From the NCBI GenBank assembly GCA_963813415.1, contig CAWEYW010000007.1, positions 372,001 through 436,000 on the forward strand: 64,000 nt of DNA, read 5' to 3'. Below are positions 58,571-64,000 of the stretch, piece by piece (positions within the stretch are counted from its first letter, which is position 1; each line of letters opens with the position of its first letter). Both the position numbers and the translations under genes were made by a program. The notes beneath the pieces are model-generated. The model was given only the letters and a program-made list of their open reading frames with translations, was not told where the DNA came from and did no database searches. This DNA is from CAIWHR01 sp963813415 (GTDB lineage Bacteria > Pseudomonadota > Gammaproteobacteria > Burkholderiales > Casimicrobiaceae).

Positions 58571-59392
58571 GTGGACCAACTGCCCGCCACCTGGACCGCC
58601 CTGTGCGTGCTCGCCTTTGCGCTGGGCGCCAAGCACGGGCTCGATGCCGACCACCTCGCGACCATCGATGGCCTGACCCGCTACAACGCTCGCACGAATC
58701 CCTGGCTGTCGCGCCGCGCCGGCGCACTGTTCTCATTGGGCCACGGCCTCGTCGTGATGCTGGTCGCGCTCGCCGCGAGCAGCGTGGCGCGCGCATGGGA
58801 GACGCCGCCCTGGCTCGCCACCATCGGCCTGGCCGTGTCGGTCGCTTTCCTGTTCGGGCTCGCGTTCCTCAACCTGCACGCGGTCCTGAACACCGACCCG
58901 GATCGCGTGGTCGCGCCGGTGGGCATCAGGGGGCGGCTCCTGGGCCGCTTCCTCACCGTCCGGCGGGCGTGGGCCGTGGCCGCGGTCGGGATGCTGTTCG
59001 CGCTGTCCTTCGACACGATTTCACAGGCCGCGCTGTTCGCGCTTGCGGCGGGCCGCTTCGGCGGCGTGCCGAGCGCGCTCCTCGTCGCCGCGCTGTTCGT
59101 GCTTGGCATGCTGTGCGTCGACGGCGTGAACGGAATCTGGATCAGCCGTCTCGTGCGGCGCGCCGACCGCACGGCGGTGATCGCGTCGCGCGTGATGGCG
59201 CTGACGGTGGCAGGCATCAGCCTGGCGGTGGGGGTGTTCACGGTGCTGAAGGTCTTCGCGCCGCCGGTGAGCGCATGGAGCGACGCGCATGAGCTCCTGC
59301 TCGGCATCGCCGTCATCGCGAGCGTGCTGCTCGCTTTCGCCTGGGCGATGGCATCCGCGCGGCGGCGCCACGGCGCCGGCGCGCCCACCTAG
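58571..59392 (+). CDS. NiCoT family nickel/cobalt permease (HoxN/NixA type)
   Basis: A 273-residue membrane permease for nickel (or cobalt) uptake. The NiCoT signature in helix 2 is GAKHGLDADHLATIDG (H-x4-DH), with SLGHGLVVMLVALAAS as second motif and FALSFDTISQAALFALA as third. About eight helices are visible. The start is taken as GTG 58571; the longer frame begins at TTG 58535. It is governed, by inference, by NikR through the operator at 58486-58513. Nickel rather than cobalt is favoured because of nikR. Confidence 0.92.
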   Translation: MDQLPATWTALCVLAFALGAKHGLDADHLATIDGLTRYNARTNPWLSRRAGALFSLGHGLVVMLVALAASSVARAWETPPWLATIGLAVSVAFLFGLAFLNLHAVLNTDPDRVVAPVGIRGRLLGRFLTVRRAWAVAAVGMLFALSFDTISQAALFALAAGRFGGVPSALLVAALFVLGMLCVDGVNGIWISRLVRRADRTAVIASRVMALTVAGISLAVGVFTVLKVFAPPVSAWSDAHELLLGIAVIASVLLAFAWAMASARRRHGAGAPT

Positions 59393-59425
59393 TCCGCTAC
59401 GCGCGCGCGTCGCAGCTCGCGGCGC

Positions 59426-59923
59426 TCAGTTCCGGTGGGCGCCGTGGTGACGAGGGTCCATCGCCGGCGCGGTCAACGGGCGCACCGTCGCCTGGACTTC
59501 GACCTGCGACCTGTGTCCGGCAGCATCCTCGACCGTCAGCGTGATCGGCACCACATCGCCGTCGCGCAGCGGCCGTGCGAGATCCGTCAGCATCACGTGA
59601 TAGCCGCCCGGCTGCAGGTCGACCGCCGTGCCCGCGGGAAGCGCCAGCTCGCGCACGGCGCCCATCCGCATCACGCCGCGATCCATCTTCATCTCGTGCA
59701 GCTCGACAGACTTCGCGGCCGGGGACGCCACTCCCACGACCTTCGCGGCGCTCGTTGATCGCAGCGTCATGAAGGCGCCGGTTGCCTGCTGGCCGGCGAC
59801 CGTGCCGCGCACCCATGCATCCTTGACCGTGACCTCGGCACGAGCCATCACGGCGAAAAGCAGACCGGCGACGGCGCCCGTGGCGAGGAGGAGGGGCAGC
59901 CGGAATCGCGAATTCATGGGCAT
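59426..59923 (-). CDS. Periplasmic copper chaperone PCu(A)C
   Basis: A 165-residue exported copper(I)-binding protein. Signal peptide (LPLLLATGAVAGLLFAVMARA), then the cupredoxin-like domain with the H(M)x10Mx21HxM copper site, visible as VELHEMKMDRGVMRMGAVRE and PGGYHVMLTDLARPL. It ends in a His-rich tail (DPRHHGAHRN). PCuAC proteins deliver copper to cytochrome oxidases; heme A synthase for such oxidases begins about 3.6 kb away. It converges on the nickel permease gene and is divergent from nrdD. Confidence 0.92.
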   Translation of the reverse strand: MPMNSRFRLPLLLATGAVAGLLFAVMARAEVTVKDAWVRGTVAGQQATGAFMTLRSTSAAKVVGVASPAAKSVELHEMKMDRGVMRMGAVRELALPAGTAVDLQPGGYHVMLTDLARPLRDGDVVPITLTVEDAAGHRSQVEVQATVRPLTAPAMDPRHHGAHRN

Positions 59924-60028
59924 CGATGCTGGGTGGGTGGCGAAGGGACGCAGGTGCGCATCTTACGCCCGCATCAGGGTGGGCCCGGGGATCGCTGTTG
60001 CAGCCTGCGCACAGGTTCCATCGCTCGC

Positions 60029-60042
60029 TTGATGCGCATCAA
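60029..60042. promoter_or_regulatory. Perfect FNR/Anr box upstream of nrdD
   Basis: TTGATGCGCATCAA matches the FNR/Anr consensus TTGAT-N4-ATCAA exactly. It lies 113 bases before the nrdD ATG. It predicts oxygen-dependent control of the anaerobic reductase genes; the distance to the true transcript start is not known. Confidence 0.85.
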
Positions 60043-60067
60043 GAAAGTTTCGCTTCGCATTGCTCCG

Positions 60068-60114
60068 CCACATTATTTGGGTCTACGCTGCGATCGACAC
60101 ACTATATGTTGTGG
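60068..60114. promoter_or_regulatory. Two NrdR-like boxes 31 bp apart
   Basis: The second box at 60099-60114 is ACACTATATGTTGTGG, matching 14 of 16 positions of the NrdR palindrome (acaCwAtATaTwGtgt). The first at 60068-60083 is CCACATTATTTGGGTC, weaker but with the core ATTAT. Their centres are 31 bp apart, about three helical turns, the spacing usual for paired NrdR sites. They lie between the FNR box and nrdD. Confidence 0.65.
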
Positions 60115-60155
60115 TGAGCGCCCCGGGCGGCGCTCCCTTCCCGGAGGATTCATCC

Positions 60156-62228
60156 ATGTCGCAAGCCATTGCGGCGGCCAGTGCGGCTGCCGTGCGTGAA
60201 CCTGTCGACGGGCGTTTCGCACCTTCGGCCTTGCCGTACGAGGTGATCAAGCGCGATGGCTCCCGCGCCGTATTCGACCTCGACAAGATCGCCCGCGCGA
60301 TCGCCAGCGCCGGCGCGGCGACCGGCGAGTTCAACCGGGCCGAAGCCGACGTGCTGGCGACGCGAGTAGGGCGCATCCTGGCGCATCGCTTCGCCGGCGG
60401 CGTGCCGCACATCGAGCAGATCCAGGACGTGGTCGAGGAGACACTCGTCGGCTCCGGCCATTTCGGGACCGCGCGGGCGTACATCGTCTACCGTGACCGG
60501 CACGCGCGCCTGCGCGCCGACCACAAGACGCTGGTGGACGTCGCGGCGAGCGTCGACGAGTACCTGGAGCAGAAGGACTGGCGCGTCAATGCCAACGCCA
60601 ACCAGGGCTACTCGCTCGGCGGCCTGATCCTCAACGTCTCGGGCAAGGTGGTCGCCAACTACTGGCTCTCGCATGTGTACGCGCCGGAAATCGGCCGCGC
60701 GCACCGCGACGGCGACGTGCACATCCATGACCTCGACATGCTGGCCGGCTACTGCGCCGGCTGGTCGCTGCGCCAGTTGCTGCACGAGGGCCTCAACGGC
60801 GTGCCCGGGAAGGTGGAAGCGGGTCCGCCGAAGCACATGTCGAGCGCGGTGGGGCAGATCGTCAACTTCCTCGGCACGCTGCAGAACGAATGGGCGGGCG
60901 CGCAGGCGTTCAGCTCGTTCGACACGTACATGGCGCCGTTCGTGCGTCGCGACGCCATGAACTACGGCGCGGTCCGCCAGTGCATCCAGGAGCTCATCTA
61001 CAACCTGAACGTCCCCTCACGCTGGGGCACCCAGACGCCGTTCACCAATCTCACGTTCGACTGGGTCTGCCCGGACGACCTGCGCGAGCAGATCCCGGTG
61101 ATTGCCGGCGAGGAGATGCCGTTCGCCTACGGCGACCTGCAGGCGGAGATGGACGTCATCAACCGCGCCTACATCGAGGTGATGACCACGGGCGATGCCA
61201 AGGGTCGCGTGTTCACCTTCCCGATCCCCACGTACAACATCACGCCGGAGTTCGACTGGGACCATCCGAACTGCGAGGCGCTGTTCGCGATGACGGCGAA
61301 GTACGGACTGCCGTACTTCCAGAACTTCCTGAACTCCGAGCTGAAGCCCAACATGATCCGGTCGATGTGCTGCCGCCTGCAGCTCGACCTGCGCGAGCTC
61401 CTGAAGCGCGGCAACGGGCTTTTCGGCTCGGCCGAGCAGACCGGATCGCTCGGCGTCGTGACGGTGAATTGCGCGCGGCTCGGCTATCTCTTCGCGGGGA
61501 ACGAGATCGGCATGTACCAGCGCCTCGACGAGCTCCTCGGCCATGCGCGCGAAAGCCTCGAGATCAAGCGCAAGGTGATCCAGCGCCTCATCGATCAGGG
61601 GCTGTTCCCGTACACCAAGCGCTATCTCGGCACGCTGCGCAATCACTTTTCGACCATCGGCGTGAACGGCATCAACGAGATGATCCGCAATTTCACCCGT
61701 GGCGCCGACGACATCACGAGCCCGCACGGCCACGCGTTTGCGGTGCGCCTGCTCGATCACCTGCGTGCCCGGATGGTGGAGTTCCAGGAGCAGACCGGGC
61801 ACATGTACAACCTCGAGGCGACGCCGGCCGAAGGCACGACGTACCGGTTCGCGAAGGAAGATCGCAAGCGCTGGCCGGACATCCTGCAGGCGGGCACGCC
61901 GGAGACGCCGTACTACACCAATTCGTCGCAGTTGCCCGTCGGCTTCACCGACGACCCCTTCGAAGCGCTGTCGCGACAGGAAGAGTTGCAGGCGAAGTAC
62001 ACCGGCGGCACCGTGCTGCATCTGTACATGAGCGAACGCATCTCGTCGCCCGACGCCTGCAAGACGCTCGTGCGCCGCTCCCTCGAGCGCTTCCGGCTGC
62101 CGTACATCACGATCACCCCGACGTTCTCGATCTGCCCCAAGCACGGTTATCTCGCGGGCGAGCACCCGTTCTGCCCGCACTGCGACGAGGAAAAACTCGC
62201 CGAAAAGCGCCGCAAGCTTGCTGCGTGA
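60156..62228 (+). CDS. nrdD: Anaerobic ribonucleoside-triphosphate reductase, large body without glycyl-radical segment
   Basis: Class III ribonucleotide reductase, 690 residues. An N-terminal ATP-cone (YEVIKRDGSRAVFDLDKIAR) is followed by the ten-stranded barrel (GGLILNVSGKVVANYWLSHV, HIHDLDMLAGYCAGWSLRQL, VPSRWGTQTPFTNLTFDW, FQNFLNSELKPNMIRSMCCR). The C-terminal zinc site reads ICPKHGYLAGEHPFCPHCDE, with His in place of the usual second Cys. The protein then stops without the expected RVxGY glycyl-radical motif, which is encoded separately at 62263-62445. GGAGGA precedes ATG 60156. Confidence 0.93.
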   Translation: MSQAIAAASAAAVREPVDGRFAPSALPYEVIKRDGSRAVFDLDKIARAIASAGAATGEFNRAEADVLATRVGRILAHRFAGGVPHIEQIQDVVEETLVGSGHFGTARAYIVYRDRHARLRADHKTLVDVAASVDEYLEQKDWRVNANANQGYSLGGLILNVSGKVVANYWLSHVYAPEIGRAHRDGDVHIHDLDMLAGYCAGWSLRQLLHEGLNGVPGKVEAGPPKHMSSAVGQIVNFLGTLQNEWAGAQAFSSFDTYMAPFVRRDAMNYGAVRQCIQELIYNLNVPSRWGTQTPFTNLTFDWVCPDDLREQIPVIAGEEMPFAYGDLQAEMDVINRAYIEVMTTGDAKGRVFTFPIPTYNITPEFDWDHPNCEALFAMTAKYGLPYFQNFLNSELKPNMIRSMCCRLQLDLRELLKRGNGLFGSAEQTGSLGVVTVNCARLGYLFAGNEIGMYQRLDELLGHARESLEIKRKVIQRLIDQGLFPYTKRYLGTLRNHFSTIGVNGINEMIRNFTRGADDITSPHGHAFAVRLLDHLRARMVEFQEQTGHMYNLEATPAEGTTYRFAKEDRKRWPDILQAGTPETPYYTNSSQLPVGFTDDPFEALSRQEELQAKYTGGTVLHLYMSERISSPDACKTLVRRSLERFRLPYITITPTFSICPKHGYLAGEHPFCPHCDEEKLAEKRRKLAA

Positions 62229-62262
62229 CCATCCATCATCACCGACAACAGGAGGAATGCCC

Positions 62263-62445
62263 ATGAATGCCATGACCGACCTGAAGCACGTCGAAGCCGC
62301 CCTCACGCTGACCGACGACGAGCGCCAGCCGTGCGAGGTGTGGACGCGCGTGATGGGCTATCACCGGCCCGTGGCGTCGTTCAACATCGGCAAGAAGGGC
62401 GAGCACGGCGAGCGGCGCTTCTTTCGCGAGGAACGCCGCGCCTAA
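62263..62445 (+). CDS. Separate glycyl-radical subunit of the anaerobic reductase
   Basis: A 60-residue protein with the glycyl-radical loop CEVWTRVMGYHRPVASFNIG followed by KKGEHGERRFF, the segment normally fused to the C-terminus of NrdD. The glycine of RVMGY would carry the radical. It has a full AGGAGG Shine-Dalgarno 7 bases before ATG 62263 and lies in a different frame 34 bases after the nrdD stop. It is therefore a deliberate separate gene and not a simple frameshift. It is analogous in form to GrcA/YfiD, the stand-alone glycyl-radical spare part of pyruvate formate-lyase. Confidence 0.9.
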   Translation: MNAMTDLKHVEAALTLTDDERQPCEVWTRVMGYHRPVASFNIGKKGEHGERRFFREERRA

Positions 62446-62715
62446 GCGTACCCGAATCGCACGCAGGCCCGGGACTGCGTCGCCGCTGTTGGTCGGCAGG
62501 TCTCCAGCGCGGCATGCGTCAATCAGGCCGAAGCCCGATCGACGGACGATCCCTGGGGGATGGTCCACGGGAAACGCTGCATCCGGCTTGCTGTAGATCA
62601 GCGTCCAGCCTGTGCAACCATGCCATGATTCAGCGCGCTGCGCCTTGCCGACAAGGCTTCGCCCGGCTCGCCGCAGCCCACGATCTGACCGTTCGACTCA
62701 CCCACTGCCGTCCGG

Positions 62716-63469
62716 ATGCGCACGATCCCGGCTGATACCCCGAATGCCCCGCTCGCCCCCGCATCGGCAACGGGCCTGCGCATCGGCGGTCTGGTCCCGT
62801 TCACCACGACGGATTTCCCCGGCCGGCTTGCCGCCGTGGTGTTCTGCCAGGGATGCCCCTGGCGGTGCGGCTACTGCCACAACCCGCACCTGCAGGCGCC
62901 GCACGCCGAGACCGAGTCTCGAATCGCTCGCGTGGCCGTCGATTCTCGACTGGCTGACGACGCGCCGCGGACTGCTCGACGGGGTCGTCTTTTCCGGCGG
63001 CGAGCCGACCGCGCAGCCGGAACTTGCCCAGGCGATCGACGCCGTGCGCGCGCAGGGCTTCGCGGTCGGCTTGCACACCGCCGGCATCTACCCGCGGCGG
63101 CTCGCCGCGATCGCCCACGCACTCGCCTGGGTGGGGCTAGACATCAAGGCCCCGCTGACCACGTACCCGGCCATCACGGGCGTCGCGGGCAGCGGCAGCG
63201 TGGCATTCGCGAGCCTGCACGTGCTCCAGGATGCGAAGGTGCCCTTCGAAGTGCGCACCACGGTGCATGCGGCCCTGACACCGCGGCGGGCACTCGTGTC
63301 GCTCGCTGCCGCACTCGCCGACGAGGGCGTAACCCAATGGGTGCTGCAGCCGTTCCGATCCGCCGGGTGCGCCGATCCCGCGCTCGTGTCGACTGCGGAC
63401 GCCAGGCCCCTGACTCCCGATCTGCTCGACGAGCTGCGCGCGCACGTGCCAGACGTCATCGTGCGCTGA
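62716..63469 (+). pseudogene. nrdG: Anaerobic reductase activase NrdG, frameshifted
   Basis: Radical-SAM activase that installs the glycyl radical. The first part (frame of ATG 62716) reads LRIGGLVPFTTTDFPGRLAA, then AVVFCQGCPWRCGYCHNPHL, with the cluster cysteines CxxxCxxC. The remainder (WPSILDWLTTRRGLLDGVVF, SGGEPTAQPELAQAIDAV, HTAGIYPRRLAAI and onward to TGA 63469) is in the next frame. The switch lies about 62917, where one extra base (GAG-T-CTC) would explain it. Removing it gives about 250 residues, normal length. The preceding 270 bases (62446-62715) hold no other gene. It could be a real mutation, a sequencing error or programmed shifting. Confidence 0.8.
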
Positions 63470-63520
63470 ACGCGAGCGCCGGTCACGGTGTGGCAAGATG
63501 ACCGTGTGCACGATGCCGTC

Positions 63521-64000
63521 ATGAAGCCGTTCGCCGTTCCTGCGCCCGCCGTGCGCGAGCGCCGCCAGGTCGCCGCATGGCTGTTTGCATGCTGTGCGCT
63601 CGTGTTCGCCATGATCGTCGTCGGCGGCGTCACGCGCCTGACCCATTCCGGCCTGTCGATCACCGAGTGGCAGCCCATCGTCGGCACCATTCCGCCGCTC
63701 GGCGAAGCGCAGTGGCAGGAGGCCTTCGGCAAATATCAGCAGACACCGGAGTACCAGCAGGTCAACCGGGGCATGTCGCTCGAGGAGTTCAAGGGAATCT
63801 TCTGGTGGGAGTATGCGCACCGGCTGCTGGGGCGGCTGATCGGCGTCGTGTTTTTCGTCCCGCTGCTCTGGTTCATCGCGCGCCGGCGCATCCCGCCCGG
63901 CTATGCCGCGCGACTCACCGGCATCCTGATCCTGGGCGCGGCGCAGGGCGCCCTCGGCTGGTACATGGTCAAGAGCGGACTCGTCGACGATCCGCGGGTG
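63521..64000 (+). CDS. Heme A synthase (COX15/CtaA type), truncated by window end
   Basis: The frame from ATG 63521 stays open to the end of the window (160 residues). It reads AAWLFACCALVFAMIVVGGV, TRLTHSGLSITEWQPIVGTI, then WWEYAHRLLGRLIGVVFFVP (heme-ligand His in EYAHR), and ILILGAAQGALGWYMVKSGL, typical of the proteobacterial COX15-type heme A synthase. Heme A is needed for aa3-type cytochrome oxidase, so this organism respires oxygen. The start is consistent with the family; the C-terminal half lies beyond 64000. Confidence 0.92.
   Translation, partial: MKPFAVPAPAVRERRQVAAWLFACCALVFAMIVVGGVTRLTHSGLSITEWQPIVGTIPPLGEAQWQEAFGKYQQTPEYQQVNRGMSLEEFKGIFWWEYAHRLLGRLIGVVFFVPLLWFIARRRIPPGYAARLTGILILGAAQGALGWYMVKSGLVDDPRV

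Noticed and set aside
60156..62445. NrdD split as a simple frameshift or sequencing error
   Set aside because: The two pieces are separated by 34 bases that include a perfect AGGAGG and a fresh ATG. One inserted or lost base would not create that.
62588..62601. FNR-like site TTGCT-GTAG-ATCAG upstream of nrdG
   Set aside because: Two of ten consensus positions are wrong and it lies inside the nrd run. The perfect box at 60029-60042 explains anaerobic control better.
1..64000. tRNA, rRNA, CRISPR arrays, insertion sequences or prophage
   Set aside because: No tRNA-like GTTCGAATC arm in any intergenic gap, no regularly spaced repeats, and no transposase, integrase or phage structural motif in any frame that I read.

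Overview
The window is a GC-rich (visibly about two thirds G+C), gene-dense bacterial chromosome segment. It has no rRNA, recognisable tRNA, CRISPR array, insertion sequence or prophage. Gene content points to a betaproteobacterium, probably Burkholderiales-like. The evidence is a DUF3460 protein, a single-domain RlmL-type methyltransferase, the ubiE/Tim44-like/ubiJ/ubiB order, the pilU-pilT/yggS-proC-yggT-yggU cluster, a Bug/TTT periplasmic binding protein and an amgK-murU pair. Names rest on motif recognition, not on searches.

Layout. 0-2.7 kb: NtrB/NtrC nitrogen two-component system. 2.7-6.2 kb: an AlgI/AlgJ-like O-acetylation pair and a DUF4124-glutaredoxin protein. 6.2-10.1 kb: oligopeptidase A with MurU and AmgK (muramic acid recycling). 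10.2-14 kb: lptD-surA (outer-membrane biogenesis). 14-16.4 kb: a large membrane-anchored protein of unknown function. 16.4-23.8 kb: DUF3460, rlmL, and a NodI/NodJ-type ABC exporter whose two genes are separated by a three-gene block (D-2-hydroxyacid dehydrogenase, Bug protein, amidohydrolase); then a hydrolase and a thioredoxin-like ferredoxin. 23.8-29.5 kb: VanZ protein, GNAT, and a polyamine ABC transporter. 29.7-35.3 kb: an unknown protein and the ubiquinone genes ubiB, ubiJ and ubiE with a Tim44-like protein and a DUF971 protein. 35.4-40.3 kb: twitching-motility ATPases and the yggS-proC-yggT-yggU run. 40.3-46.2 kb: rsmA and pdxA, translationally coupled to a sugar cluster (GH31, SMP-30, mutarotase). 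46.4-51 kb: azlCD, MoxR-GNAT-VWA, fructosamine-kinase-like gene. 51.2-55.2 kb: a DUF4331-TPR-HupE/UreJ cassette. 55.2-59.9 kb: metal handling (modABC, nikR, NiCoT nickel permease, PCuAC copper chaperone). 60-63.5 kb: anaerobic ribonucleotide reductase. 63.5 kb to the end: start of heme A synthase.

Most notable points. (1) Class III ribonucleotide reductase is split: the 690-residue NrdD body lacks a glycyl-radical segment, and a separate 60-residue gene with its own Shine-Dalgarno carries the RVMGY glycyl-radical motif. (2) The activase gene behind it reads in two frames. (3) The nrdD promoter region carries a perfect FNR/Anr box and two NrdR-like boxes 31 bp apart. (4) The nickel permease gene is preceded by GTAGGA-N16-TCCTAC, which has the geometry of a NikR operator and overlaps a plausible promoter. 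(5) A GH31 protein keeps the nucleophile but appears to have lost the acid/base aspartate. (6) The DUF4331-TPR-HupE cassette has no assigned role and carries a 12-bp perfect stem-loop between its first two genes.

The window combines nitrogen control, envelope biogenesis, polyamine and metal uptake, and a switch between aerobic life (ubiquinone, heme A) and anaerobic life (NrdD under FNR-type control). This suggests a facultative respiratory organism with type IV pili.
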